DNA of 64,000 bases, from the NCBI RefSeq assembly GCF_014356525.2, contig NC_052510.1, forward strand, positions 18,147,999-18,211,998. The letters run 5' to 3'. The notes under the pieces were generated by a model. That model did no database searches and was not told the DNA's origin. It saw nothing but the letters and a program-made list of their open reading frames with translations. Shown here in pieces: positions 25,207-38,124 of the stretch. Position 1 is the stretch's first letter. Each line of letters opens with the position of its first letter. The position numbers and the translations under genes were made by a program. Origin of the DNA: Nilaparvata lugens. Lineage: Eukaryota > Arthropoda > Insecta > Hemiptera > Delphacidae.

Positions 25207-28200
25207 ATGACTAATTCAGAACGAAATAGTCTGACTGCAGACTTTAGTGTAATGGATGGTTTAATGTGGGTTGACGAATTCAAATTTCGAAAAAGCTACG
25301 TATCCCAGAAGGGACAAATCTCATATAGATGTACAAATAAGTTGTGTTCAATGACCATTATGACGGATGCTAGTGGACGAATTGTTTCCAGGAGTAGCGG
25401 TAAACACTCCCACCATCCTCCCAAAGAGAAAAATAGTAGAACTCCTGTTTTATTTATTTTTCATTTTATTTAAGGTTTAATGGCCTGTATCCGATTATAC
25501 GGTAATGAATTTATACAGTGAAATATTTATTGGTAATGATCAGATATATAAAAATTTAGTTTATTCAATTTCCTGGATGGATAAAAAATATATTAATATT
25601 ATGAGTAAGAGTAATTCAAACCTACAATTTATAAAGAGATAATTTACGATTCAATACAGTTTAATACAGCTAAGTTGGTTGATTATGGTTACTGATGAAT
25701 GAATTCGCAACTAATAAGTTCAAATAGAGAGACAAGTACTAAATACTTTAGTAGACTTTAAGAGGTACAATACCGATTTTATTACTGATGTTATTAATGA
25801 TGAGTTATTATTAGAAAGATTATTACGTATTAATTGAAAGAATAAATTAATAAAGTAAGTTATTAGGTTATGGACAAGATCTACGATGAAAAAAGATTTC
25901 TAAAGGCATAAACAAGAAACGGTTTATCTTATCTGCGCTCCTCGAAACACGACCGTCCGCTACCACTGCTCCGACTCGACTCCTGTCGGTGATAGTACTG
26001 TTGTAGTTTAAAGAAAGAAACCTGTGCCTTTGTTATTCTGAGTAGAACCGGGCGCAGTTAATTGATACAAATAATTGAAAATTATAGTCTGATCGAGTGT
26101 TTACTTACATGATTAAAGCTATAATGGCTGTCACAAATATCAGCTTGATGTGAACAGCTCAGATTTGTGAGCTAAGTGGCCGTTCTCCAGGTTTTCACTA
26201 AATCTCTCCCAAGTTCTTATCACGGGATATCAGTAGGTGCATTACCTCTCCAAAGATAGCTGCGCTTGTTCGTAATCATCTGAAACCATTTCTTCAATTA
26301 TTTTGTGGATTCAATCTGTAATAATAAAAGTATGATTAATATTATAATCCCAGCATTCAATATTTTAAAATATATATATTATTATCCTATTATTTGCTGC
26401 CAGCAGTAGGAACATGCTCAAATGCAAATGATAGGCTGTCAATGTATGATTTTCTTCACATTTCACGATTCAAGTTTACATTTTTGAGCTAGAAAAACAT
26501 CAATTTCTCTATATATCTCTTTTAGAATGCTCTTAAAAACACATTAAATATCAATATTAAACTTGCGAACATAAAATATTAAATTATTTTGATGTTGCAT
26601 ACAAAATATTTTATGAGTTGATAAGCATAATAGCTAGACATGTTAAAATTGTTATAGTTAATCTATCAAAGATAAAATTATGGTAGTTTTAGTCTTATCT
26701 AAGTGAAAATTGGTACAAAATTATAATAAATAAACGTAGGCTCAAGTAGACGAAGTACACCTAATATGAATGTGATGTTTTTGAACCTGCTTTGTGCTTA
26801 GGCAATAAGTTAGTTTATGCTAGTCGGTATTCATAAATATATTCAGTGGAGTCACTTGAGCAAGACGTCAACAGCTCAGATTTGTGAGCTAAGTGGCCGT
26901 TCTCCAGGTTTTCACTAAATCTCTCCCAAGTTCTTATCACGGGATATCAGTAGGTGCATTACCTCTCCAAAGATAGCTGCGCTTGTTCGTAATCATCTGA
27001 AACCATTTCTTCAATTATTTTGTGGATTCAATCTGTAATAATAAAAGTATGATTAATATTATAATCCCAGCATTCAATATTTTAAAATATATATATTATT
27101 ATCCTATTATTTGCTGCCAGCAGTAGGAACATGCTCAAATGCAAATGATAGGCTGTCAATGTATGATTTTCTTCACATTTCACGATTCAAGTTTACATTT
27201 TTGAGCTAGAAAAACATCAATTTCTCTATATATCTCTTTTAGAATGCTCTTAAAAACACATTAAATATCAATATTAAACTTGCGAACATAAAATATTAAA
27301 TTATTTTGATGTTGCATACAAAATATTTTATGAGTTGATAAGCATAATAGCTAGACATGTTAAAATTGTTATAGTTAATCTATCAAAGATAAAATTATGG
27401 TAGTTTTAGTCTTATCTAAGTGAAAATTGGTACAAAATTATAATAAATAAACGTAGGCTCAAGTAGACGAAGTACACCTAATATGAATGTGATGTTTTTG
27501 AACCTGCTTTGTGCTTAGGCAATAAGTTAGTTTATGCTAGTCGGTATTCATAAATATATTCAGTGGAGTCACTTGAGCAAGACGTCAACAGTTTAGTGGG
27601 AGTGGCAGGTGCATGTTTGATAAGAATGATAACTTAAGGTTGTGCATCACGATTTTCAAAACTTTTTATGGTAACATTTTTCAAAGAAGGCTATTCCGAT
27701 TTGGATACCATCGGTCTCACTAAATGAAGCACATCACAAGGGAAAACTCAATTCATAATTTTTACTTTTTGCGATATATAGTTTAAATCTTGGGTGAGAT
27801 CCGATCCATTGCTGAATTGGGAGCAAATAAATTCATGAAACTTTGAGGATTCATTATTCAAGATAGTTGCTCATTGTAGACCACTATTTCAACCTTTGTG
27901 GCCTCATTTTGACTCTGCCTGCAATGTTTATCCTGGAATCAGCCTTAATGGTGGAATGGAAACCACAAATGTTCACAATAAATGAAGAAACTCATCACTA
28001 TAAAAAGATCTACAAGCAAAATTGATCCATGTAGTGGAAGTGACTTCAACCTTGGCCAGGAATAGGCCTGAATTATTGAGCAAAAGAATATTGAACAAGG
28101 TTGCAGCTACTGTACGAAGCATAGAAAGAGGACAAGTTGAAGAAGACCCTGAAAAGTTAGCGGGTAGACAGACCCACATCATGACCACCACTCTGTCGAC

Positions 28201-28228
28201 GAGGCTTATTCTGCACAGTGAGGCTTAG
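25207..28228 (+). CDS. FLYWCH-type zinc-finger protein, two exons, possibly truncated
   Basis: Exon 1 (25207-25435) starts at an ATG and encodes one FLYWCH-like finger. After VDEFKFRKSYVSQKG come YRCTNKLC and, about 20 residues later, KHSHHPP, giving the Cys-Cys-His-His ligands. Exon 2 (28017-28228) supplies a helical, charged segment (VEVTSTLARNRPELLSKRIL) of the kind that follows FLYWCH fingers in many insect proteins. The phases agree (one base, then two) across a 2.58-kb intron, giving 146 residues. The donor (GTAGAA) and acceptor pyrimidine tract are weak, so the join is inferred. The last codons and stop lie in the left end of a terminal-repeat element near 28222, so the original C-terminus may be lost. 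FLYWCH domains bind DNA or protein; the specific role is unknown. Confidence 0.6.
26153..27586. repeat. Perfect 717-bp tandem duplication
   Basis: Bases 26153-26869 are repeated at 26870-27586 with an offset of exactly 717 and no difference that I could find by reading. Both copies start at aacagctcag, and a further aacag follows the second copy, so the junctions show 5-base homology. It lies inside the FLYWCH gene intron. It is either very recent, a polymorphism, or an assembly duplicate. Confidence 0.92.
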
Positions 28229-30275
28229 ACGCTTCACACGCATTCGGTTCGGTTCGTTACCGAAAACGAATGAGGCTTTCATACATGTCAGGTTTTAATT
28301 CGTACGGTTCTAATTAGGTATTTTCTTCTCAAAAACAGCTGTGTTTGGATTTTCACAGGTCATGCTGGTATATTTAAATATAACAGCTGGTGTTAAATTG
28401 TAAGATGTTATTTCTTGAACAACAAAAATTTAGGGCCGGTTTCCGAGCTCGGGATTTAGCCAAGTTCTAGACTTTGACTGGCTTTAAACTCTGGAGTCAG
28501 ATTCAAAATCAGATGTAGTCAATTGGTTTTCCGAGTCAGAGCGTTAACGTAGTCGAGGACTCAAATAGACCCTGGAGTTTAGACATCACGTTAGACCCTG
28601 GAGTTTATAATTTCGCTTTCTGAGTGAAGGGCTTATAAGTCCAGGACTTGAATTAGATTCTCGCCTCTTTCCAAGTCAAGGATTTATCAAAAATCGTCCA
28701 GGACTTAAAACAGCGTGATTTTAAACCCTCGACTGGGGTAGGGTATAAATTCAAGTTCTAGACTTAGGGCCGGTTTCCGAGCTCGGGATCTATAAGTTCT
28801 GGACTTACAGAGTCTAGGACTAAAATAAGCTCTCGGGTCTAAATTGACTTTCTGAGTCACGATTTTATCTTCTAAACTCCGGAGTCTATCAAGTTCTCGA
28901 CTTATTTGAGTCCAGGACTTTAACGCAGTAAACATGAGGGAAATTCACAATATTTTGCTGTTGTATTGTTGGCATTATAGCAAAACGGAAACAGCTGATT
29001 GCAGCGGGACAATTCAAATGAGCATGCTCTCCAAACTATTTTGTGAAAATACGTTTCAATTTCTTTGTAGGCCTATTCAAAGCAAAACCTTTGAAAGGTG
29101 AATGAATAAACATTTCATTTTACGTTATGCTATTATTGATCATTGATCCTAACCAGTGATTATGAATGAAAATTTAATTAGGCTACTGAGTTTGAAAACG
29201 TATTTGTTTTGAAAAAAAAACTGTATTCCATGACAATTATTTGGCTTTTTATCTTCTCCAAAACAATAACTGAATTGTGTTTGCTCAGTTAAGTCTAGAA
29301 CTTGAATTTAAACCCTACCCCAGTCGAGGGTTTAAAATCACGCTGTTTTAAGTCCTGGACTTAAAAGCCCTTCACTCAGAAAGCGAAATTACAAACTCCA
29401 GGGTCTAACGTGATCTCTAAACTACACAGTCTATTTAAGTCCTCGACTACGTCAACGCTCTGACTCGGAAAGCCAATTTTCTGACTCCAGAGTTTAAAGC
29501 CAGTTAAAGTCTAGAACTTAGCTAAATCCCGAGCTCGGAAACCGACCCTAAAAGTTAATTAAAAATTGTGAATTATTTGAATAGTTTCTTTTTGATTATG
29601 TTAATTTTGGATGTTTAGAGAGATAATTTTTTTAAATTGAAAATTTGTTCCTTGTTTTGACACATGGTATTATATAAACTTCATCTCTTCTCTCCATTGA
29701 TGAAATCATATAATATTCGTGGAAAAAAATTCTCCCTGAGTTTTAATTTATATCTTTCATATTTTTTTGGCAAACTATTCATTGAGAAAAAAATGTTCCT
29801 GTGAACTAACAGAATTGAATTGACCATATGATTTTGACTTGGGAAATTTTGAAACAGATAATCACGATATCAGGTTAAAATAAAAACAAAAAAGGCCAGC
29901 GTGTGTAGAAGACTTTGTTTTTTCCTGTTTCCCTAGCAACAAATTCGAATATGATAAAACCTATTCGTGTCGAGGGGGCGTTCGGTGCTATGCGGTTGCT
30001 ATTCGGTACCGAATTCAAACCGAATCATCGCTTCACACTTATAGGAATTCGCCAAAAACGAAACGAACCGAACCGAAAGTGTGTGAAAGTAGCCTCTCGC
30101 TAGCAACGAATTGAAACCTGATGGAATTTATTAGAGTCAAGTGTCAAATAGGCGTTCGGTTCTATGCGGTTTCTATTCGGTACTGAATTCAAACCGTATT
30201 ACCGTTTCACACTTATCGGGATTTGCCGAAAACGAAACGAACCGAATGAGTGTAAAACTAGCCTGACGACCACAA
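28222..30275. mobile_element. Terminal-inverted-repeat element with duplicated right end
   Basis: The left end (gaggcttagac, then a cacgcattcggttcggttcg block, 28222-28262) is the inverse of the right end near 30235-30275 (aaacgaaccgaatgagtgta, then aaactagcctgac). The right end is present as two tandem copies of about 167 bp (29933-30099 and 30100-30265), each with gcgttcggt, tatgcggtt and attcggtac. A separate foldback element (28431-29550) is nested inside. No transposase frame is visible. Confidence 0.45.
28431..29550. mobile_element. Long-TIR foldback MITE
   Basis: It begins TAGGGCCGGTTTCCGAGCTC and ends with the inverse, differing at one of the first 25 bases. The inverted arms extend about 270-340 bp with shared blocks such as ccccagtcgagggtttaaa. 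Flanking TA on both sides fits a TA target duplication. A second copy of the same head occurs inside at about 28767, so a related element is nested or the arm is duplicated. It has no coding capacity. Confidence 0.75.
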
Positions 30276-31173
30276 TGCAGCAGCGTTTCCAGAGGGGTGA
30301 AAACAAGTATAAAGTGATCAAGAAAGTATTGCCTGTCTCATTACATATTTGATTTCTCAGAATATCAATTCTAAGTAAATTAAATCGATTTTTTAAAATT
30401 ACCATATTCAAGTTGTTTTTGATAGTATCCAAATCGAAACAGTACAAAAATGTCACCTGTAAAATGTTTTCCAAGTGGGTGGCGCACAATATTTATAAAT
30501 AAGGTAAAACTTTGTGGCTTGGACACACACACAGCGATCTGCAGACAGGAATCAGAGAGGTCTTAGCAGGTTATAGACATGAATATCTAAAATATAGATG
30601 AAGGCCACTCTGACCGCTTCCCGCAGATTGTTCTCTGTGTGTCCCAGCCCATACTGATTTGGAGCAAAAGCAAAAATTCCATTTCATGGTGAATTGTTTA
30701 CTTACTTGGTCAAAAATAATTATTGCAACAACCGTATCAGTTACTGAATCACATCTTGAACGTTCCATTAGGATGCAGTTGATCAGTTTGGCACTGTAAA
30801 ATATAAATAATAAGTTCAAGTTAATTTATAAGGAAAACTTTTGTATAATATTAAATTTAACATTAGCATGAAAAAAGTTGGCGATCAAATGAAAACTACT
30901 CATTCAAAGAGGGTAAATAAATACAGCGATACTTAAGTACAGCTGATTATACGAGTCACACTGGCAAACAAGGAATCTTCCTTCTGCAGGTATTTTTGCC
31001 TCACCTACTGTACTCATGCATGTGAGCATAAATTTAATCTTAATTTATTAATACTATTATCATAAATAAGGATATCATTTTGTTATAATTTCTAATTAAA
31101 TAGATTAACATTTCCTTAATTTTTATGTTTGTATCTTGTTTTTGGCAAATAAATTCATTCATTCAAGTAGGCT
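30276..31173. other. Intergenic DNA, no recognised gene
   Basis: No gene is recognised. A minus-strand 82-codon frame (30571-30819) and a 96-codon frame (30199-30489) have no motif. Confidence 0.4.
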
Positions 31174-31590
31174 TATAGTTAGGTCAATGCTATAATGCCA
31201 GTAGAAAAGATAGGACAACAGCGTTGCCGATTTCCTGTATTGCCACTGGCTCCTATAATAGAGAATAGCTGATTCGGAATAACATATCTGATGTAACCCA
31301 ATATTAAATGTGCATTCTATTTAATAATAATAATAAATAATATTTTATTCGTCAAGAAAATATATTATTCAATTAGTAATTCATAAATTTTCATGATTTA
31401 AATTAAATCTTTTTGTAAGGTCTAATTAATTAGGTATATTTTTACATTGTAAAAAAACAATCATGTGAAGCAACATGAGGATAGAGCAAAACTTATTTCA
31501 ATTTCCAAAGCAATTTGATTTGTCTAATGATAGACAAGAATAGCAACACCAATGTTAATCAAATGCTGCCATTAGGTGGACCTCATAGTA
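31174..31590. mobile_element. MITE of the gaggtccacg family, longer variant
   Basis: The left end (31174-31205) matches tatagtgaggtccacgttat with several changes, and the right end (31564-31588) matches the inverse (ggtggacctcatag). Its interior (gccactggctcctataatag and following) closely resembles the copy beginning at 58944. It is about 415 bp, longer than the 217-bp copies, and more diverged. Confidence 0.55.
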
Positions 31591-32650
31591 CCAGAGTTAT
31601 TATATTTATATTGAGTTACCATAAAGCAAAAATACCATAGGAATATCAGCGGCTTGAGTTAACAGTGAAATTTACAACATAAGAGCCCTATACTAAACCA
31701 TTAAATTAAACACCATGAGATGTTTTTTATGCTATTGTTTCTCTATGATGCTACAAATTACAGTAGTCTGAGTACCGTATATAAATTATCTTCAAACAAC
31801 CAATCCAATCAGCTCTAGGGCTTCAGTGAGTCTGGTTGAATTTCATTCAGTTTATAATTTGGTTAATGGAAAACTTTTTATAAAATACTGAAAAACTTTA
31901 TTTTATAAAACAATCCACATTTGGCTAAACCACTCTAAGCTTAATCTTGAATCATTTCTCTAAATGGATTTTCCAACAAGTAGCCTGACTGCAGTAGGCC
32001 TACATGTAAATCACTTATGTTAGCAAATCCTTTTTTATTTAATTTATTGAATAAATGATGCAGTAACCTAACTACAGTATTTAAAAGAAGATGAAATTCA
32101 TAAATATCTCACAATAGGGAATAAGGTCTAAATATATTTAGCCTATTCAGTACCCCTACTTCTAATATTATTCAAGTATTCTAATGATAGAACAAAGAAA
32201 TTAATAAAAGTTGCTAGCCTATTATTAATAAATTAAATTTGCTATTTTAAAATAATATTTTCAACTTTAGTAACTTAGTCCACATTAAACTTACCTCAGG
32301 ATGAGAATTATTGAGAAACCAAATTCTGTCACAATGTAATAGATATCACTAAGCAAAAAGTATATTTTTGTATTATCCCAATCCTAATTATAATTACATT
32401 TGAATACATTACATAAAAAAAGATTAGCCTGTAAAACAATACTCTATAAGAAGCTGTTTCTGTTGCAAAATGCAAATGTACGTTACACTTACCTTAATTA
32501 TTATTATTATTATTATGCATAACATAACCTATAAACTTGATGCTATTATATTGAAGACATATTAAATTTTCTAAAAAATAATAGATATGTACGTATTTTG
32601 ATTTTTTGACGCCATCGATCCCACAATTGTGGGTAATGGATGAAGCTGAA
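31591..32650. other. Intergenic DNA, no recognised gene
   Basis: AT-rich and without coding signals. At 31644-31667 there is an inverse match to the end of the short element at 10351, marking another member of that dispersed family. Confidence 0.4.
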
Positions 32651-32677
32651 GGTATTAAGGTATTAAGGTATTAAGGT
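32651..32677. repeat. Triplicate 8-base repeat (ggtattaa)
   Basis: Three perfect tandem copies of ggtattaa lie just left of the non-LTR element. Such arrays often form the 3' tail of non-LTR elements, so this may mark the end of a neighbouring, otherwise decayed insertion. Confidence 0.6.
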
Positions 32678-32993
32678 TTCCGATTATCTAGCCTAAGGAA
32701 CAAGAATCTTATCTGTTATCTTCTTTCCCACTCAGACAACATTAGCCGGCTTGCGTGAGCAACAGTAGCATCCTATGGTTGCCATGACAACCCACCGTAG
32801 TACTTATCAGCTTCTCTATTCTAGCTCGCAATAAGTCTTCTAAATGGCTGGCGATTTTTGAATCCTATTTCTTCCTTCCACAACAATATTCAGGAGCTTC
32901 CTCTGCCTGCCTTGACTGCTCTCTCGGCAAATATCTTTTACATTCCTTCCAGTATTATCCTACTCTCTATAATCCCTACCAATCTCATAGAAA

Positions 32994-34038
32994 ATGACGA
33001 CACGCTGTAGACTCGAGAAGTTGATTCAAGGTGTTCAATCTGATTTGAAAAATTTGAAAGATGACTTATATAATGAAACAGTAATAGATTTGGCCGTAAG
33101 CATTAGAGGAACTCTCTCAGTTTTTGCGGAGAAATATTCCATTGAGGCTATAATTGACCTGATTCCAGATTTAGTTGGAGTCCTAAATAAACTTGACAAC
33201 TCTTTATCAGATAACAACAAATTGATTGATAATCTGGAGAACCTATCGGAAGAAAATAAACAATTATCGAGACAATTGGAGGTAGAAAGAAACAGAAGAA
33301 AGGAATGTTTCGAAGACTCTCTGTGCAATGAAGAGAGGGCAGAAGAGGAAATAAATTCCTTAAAATCGCGTATAGCATATCTAGAAGCCACCAATTTGGA
33401 TTTGATTAATGAGTTGAAGATAAATTCTGAAAATAAAATTCTTGAAGTGAATAGGGTAGAAGCTGTGGAATGTAAGACTTTGGTTGACATATCAACTCAA
33501 ACAAAAACTAAAATGACATGTGCAAATTGCTCAAATCTTCACAACAGATTGAAGGGTAAAGCTCGAATTGATAGAGTTGAGGCAGCGTCGTTGGGAAGAT
33601 AGCGTAGAGATGGAGGAAAAAATTAAGAGGGCTTTTTAGGGCGAGAAAATAATAACTTGGCCTCTCAAACATTGAATGTTTCCGTTAGTGCTATAGATCC
33701 AACTGAACAAGGTGGGAAATCCTATAGAACCAGCCAATCTATGAATGAATCCAACTCACGAAAACCTAGTCATTCAAACGTGAATTTGTATAATAAAAAA
33801 GTAAAAATAAGATGTTTCTCGGACAGTCAAGGAAGGCAGGTTGCTAACAGAACCCGGTCAATGAGTAATCATCAAGTTTTCGATATGTTGAAACCAGGAG
33901 TGAAATTCGAAAAAGTCACCGAAGATTGTAAAAGTATATGCCACGATATGAGCAAGCGAGACCTTGCGGTTATTATAGCCGGAACAAAAATGATATGGCT
34001 TGCAATGAAGCTGATAGCTTGATCCAATCGTGCAAATG
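32994..34038 (+). pseudogene. Non-LTR ORF, N-terminal part: coiled coil plus start of SGNH domain
   Basis: The frame 32994-33602 encodes 202 residues, mostly heptad-rich coiled coil (residues about 70-150), ending in a CxxC motif (TCANCSNLHNRL). After two in-frame stops the same frame resumes at 33657-34022 with FSDSQGRQ, resembling the catalytic Ser block (GDS) of SGNH hydrolases. A short frameshift then yields GTNDMACNEADSL, which fits the Gly-x-Asn-Asp block. The domain is cut by the insertion at 34039 and continues at 35024. Such esterase-like domains are known from ORF1 of CR1/L2-type elements; their role in transposition is unclear. Confidence 0.7.
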
Positions 34039-35023
34039 GAGAATCATGGACCTGCAGCACACAATGTATGGCTTTTTGCAGACAATATCAGCCACTTAAT
34101 ACAGGACCAAAATAAACACAGCCTCCAAGTTAAAGCACAATCCGGTTTAAATGAAGTGAGTAAATGGTGTCATATAAATAAATTATTGCTAAACGAAGGG
34201 AAAACCAAAATTCTGCAGTTCTACAATAGGAAAAAGTATGAAAGTACTCCTCTCCTCAGATTGGAGGGATCTAGTGTGAGTGTGGTGGAGCGTACAAAAT
34301 ACTTGGGCATATCCATATCAGACAACCTGGACTGGCGACTACACATTGAGAACCTATCAACAAGACTGACAGCTGTTTGCTATATGATGCGCCGTCTTCA
34401 ACTGCTCCTAGATCGAGAAGTACTTATGAATGTTTACTATGGCTGTTTTCATAGTATAATAAATTACGGTATACTATTCTGGAGAAACAGTCCACACATG
34501 GAAAGAATATTGCTTCTGCAGAAAAGAGTTCTAAGGACTATCTTCAAGCAACCATACCTCGCCCACTGTAGACCCTTGTTTATGGAGGCTGGCATTCTAA
34601 CACTACCTGCGCTGTTTGTTTTGGAGGCATGTTTGATGACTAGAACGAAGCCAGATATTTTTTTGAGAAGTCAGCAATATCACCACTACAACACCAGACG
34701 AAGAAACGACACTCATGTGACAGTGGTACGATTCAGACTGACCCAATATGGACCAAAATATATCTGCGCTAGGATATACAACTACTTGCCAGATGAATTG
34801 AAGACCTTGGAAAACTTGAGTCAATTTAAAAATGAACTAAAAAAATTCCTCACAATGAGACCATATTATAGTCTACAAGAATACTTTGAGGAAAGAATCT
34901 CACCACACCGACACCAGGAACCACAAGGATATTGAGCACTACATTATGATGAAAAAATCTGATGACCATGGCGCATACGCGTTACCAGTGGTAGAATATC
35001 AAGTATCAAGTAAGTAAGTATCA
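34039..35023 (+). mobile_element. 5'-truncated non-LTR fragment inserted in the SGNH region
   Basis: It is flanked by CAAATG on both sides (34033-34038 and 35024-35029), a 6-bp target duplication. Its open frame (to 34935) starts within the reverse transcriptase palm and has LFADNIS where the active YADD/FADD box belongs. It continues through KYLGISISDNLDWRLHIE to the C-terminal HYNTRRRND region. The tail reads atcaagtatcaagtaagtaa. The second Asp of the box is Asn, so it could not catalyse DNA synthesis. It is a typical incomplete reverse-transcription product of a family different from its host. Confidence 0.75.
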
Positions 35024-38000
35024 CAAATGCTTTAATCTTTTAGGCATGATCTGCCTCGATGGTCTTGTGTGAATAAGGAAATCGCTAAAACCAATGCACG
35101 TTTGAAACAAATATGTAAACATTTCTCTCATGTTTACTTTTCGGATTTGGGTTCTTTGGGGCGACGATTGCATACATCTCATGGTCTTCACCTGAGCCAT
35201 CCGGGGAAAAAATATGTTGCGGACACTATACTGAAGATCGCTTCGGGACTCAGTGACACCACAACAGAGACACCTGCTCAGCCAATACCATTGAAGTTTG
35301 GACAATGTAGAGAAGATCGTAATCATTTCACCAAACATGGCCTACATTATAGGATGTCTGCTAAGAGAGTGCTGGGAAGGGCGATGAGTCAACATGTGAG
35401 GAGTATCCACAAGCAGATTATGAGTGACTGCTCTGTGACTGTGATGAGTGAATCGGATAGTAGACGGTCGAAGCAGCTTTACTTCCCGAAAATGACTGAT
35501 TCTCCGATCCTTCAAAATTTGGGATCCTGTCCTGTCACTCCAGATTCGCCCTATTACACTAATGTATCTGACTCATATGCTGATATCAGTAATAGTCGTC
35601 CAGCTGAAGAGGTGATTCCAGTCGCGGTGTCAACAAGAATACCTTTTTTTAGAAAACATTCAGTCAAAAGAGAAAGATTTCTTGCATGTATCAACTTGAA
35701 TAAACGTAGTACATCGCATGTTACAAGGCATAAAGTTCCATTCATATCTGATTTGCCGGTGAGCACCAACGTCAATGTCAATTTATTTCTCTGGAACTGT
35801 CAGGGCTTATGTAATAAGTTGGAATTAATTGAAACGCAGGCACAGAATGAGGGGTTTCATGTAATCTGTCTCATGGAGCACTGGCTGTTGCAAGAGGAGC
35901 TAGAACTCATAAAATTACGTGGATTTGTACTAGGTGGTTCCAGTTGCAGGCCCACTATGAACCGTGGTGGTTCAGCCATTTTTGTTAATGATAAGTTGTC
36001 CTGGGAAGTAGTCCCAAGCATCTGTAATTTGTCTGTGATAAATGTTTTTGAAATTTGTGCTATACTGTTAAGTAGTACAAAGAAAGTAAGAACCATTGTA
36101 GTATGTATTTACAGGATTCCTGACTCTAGTAACATAGTTCTGTTTCTGGAAAAACTTGACCATATGCTTCATATTGTGTCTGATATGAAGTGTGAAATAT
36201 TAATTTGTGCAGGCTTCAATATTAATTTTAATGATGATCAAAATCCATTTACGAAAGATTTACTGAATATGTTTTCCTGTTATGGTTTGCACACCATGAT
36301 AAAAAATGAAATTACTAGGCCTAATTATTTTAATAACTCAGGTACTTGTATTGATAATATCATCACGTCAATCCACCCATCCAGGTGGAAAGCTGTAGTT
36401 TCACCGCAAACTGCCTCTGATCACCACGCAGTTACTGCGTCAATTAACTTGGACACAAACTTAAAATGTTCAAGTAGTTCACAGCTAATTACTATAAGAG
36501 CTAATAATTATCAAGATATCGCTCAGTTTGAAGATAATATGAGAACCATAGACTGGCGAGATGTTTATATCTGTGATAATCCTAATGATAAGTTTTCGTT
36601 GTTTTTCTATATGTTTTTATTCTATGTTAATAGTTCATTTCCTGTTAAAACAATTAAGCCAAAGCAGCGTTATTTTTCTAGTAAAGATTGGTACACAGAT
36701 GAATTGATTGCTATGAGAGAGACCTGTTTATATCTTTATGATCTAGTCAAATGTTTTAATATGGATGTACACAAAGATATTTATAAGAAAGTCAGATATT
36801 TGTATAATAAGCAAGTCAAGCAAGCAAAATTGGATTTTCATAACAATCTAGTCAATAATACATGTAACAAACCAAAGTTAATGTGGAAAGTCATTAGAGA
36901 AAATTTATTGTTAAACAGTACATCTACTTCGCATAAGAAAAATGTAAACTTAAATTCTGAAAATTTCAATTCATATTATGTTGATAGCATAGCTGATGTT
37001 TTGGCTGGAATACCAAGCAGCATTAACACAGTCTCTCACTATTTGAAAAAAGTAAGAATAATAGGACCATCTTTTTCGTTCCATCATGTGACTGTGGAAC
37101 AAGTGTTTTTGTCATTAAATTCTCTTAGAAATACCAACTGTTTAGATATTTTTCTTTTAAATTCTTTCATATGCAAAACAAGCAGTCAACATATATGTGA
37201 AGTTTTATGTCATATCTTTAATTCTTGTATTGACTTTGGTGTTTTTCCTGACTTGCTTAAACTGTCGAGAAAGTGGTGCCAATTTTTAAAAAAGGCGACC
37301 CCAAACCGTGTAGTAACTACAGGCCAATATCCATTGTGCCAATCTTATCTAAAGTTTTCGAATTTATAATTGTTCAACAGTTGTCAGATTACTTAGAGAG
37401 GGAAAATTTACTATCAGATAAGCAATTTGGTTTCAGAAAGAATCATACCACTAGTCAGAAGGTGATGTCTTTCATTCAGGATATCCTAACTGGTATGGAA
37501 GGAAAAAATTCTGTAAATGCAAAACTATTTGATATGTCACATGCTTTCGACACAGTCTCTCATAACATTCTTCTGACTAAACTGGAAAATTTAGGTTTAA
37601 ATTCTATATCTGTAGCACTGATAGGGTCATATTTGAATGATAGATTCCAAGCTGTTTCTTTTAATGATGAAATGTCTGGTTTTAAGCCTGTTAAAACTGG
37701 AGTGCCGCAAGGTTCAATCTTAGGACCCTTGTTATTCATAATATATATGAATGACCTGCCAGGGAACATTGAGGATGAGAGTACAAAGTGTTACATGTAT
37801 GCGGATGATGTATGTCTAAATGTAATTACTGGTAGCGAAATGAGAGAAACTGTTCTAGAAGAAAAGGTGAATCTTGTGTCAGATTGGTGTAGAGCTAATA
37901 AACTTGCTTTGAATTTAGACAAAACACAGGATTTATCTGTGTCTTGTGGAACCCGACATTCACCACATTTAGTCAAATTCCTAGGCTTCAACATACAAAG

Positions 38001-38124
38001 TAATATGAAGTGGAAGAGTCATGTTGATTGCACTATCCCAAAAGTCACAAGGGGTATTTTTATGCTCAAGAGACTGAAGGAAATAGTGTCTCAAAAAATC
38101 CTAATTACTGTTTACTATAGCTAT
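35024..38124 (+). pseudogene. Non-LTR ORF, central part: SGNH end, endonuclease and reverse transcriptase
   Basis: An open frame (35069-37369, 766 codons) begins within the SGNH domain (HGLHLSHPGKKYVADTI carries the expected His block). It runs through about 170 linker residues into an endonuclease beginning LFLWNCQGLCNK, with MEHWL, GGSAIFV and a final SDHHAV. The GDFN box reads AGFNINF, lacking its Asp. The reverse transcriptase starts in this frame. After a small frameshift near 37273 it continues to 38124 with KKGDPKPCSNYRPISI, GFRKNHTT, AFDTVSH, GVPQGSILGPLLF and CYMYADDV. SGNH and endonuclease thus share one uninterrupted frame. The LTR element at 38125 interrupts the C-terminal part. 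Confidence 0.85.

Noticed and set aside
33035..33490. 151-codon minus-strand frame
   Set aside because: A shadow of the coiled-coil ORF on the plus strand.
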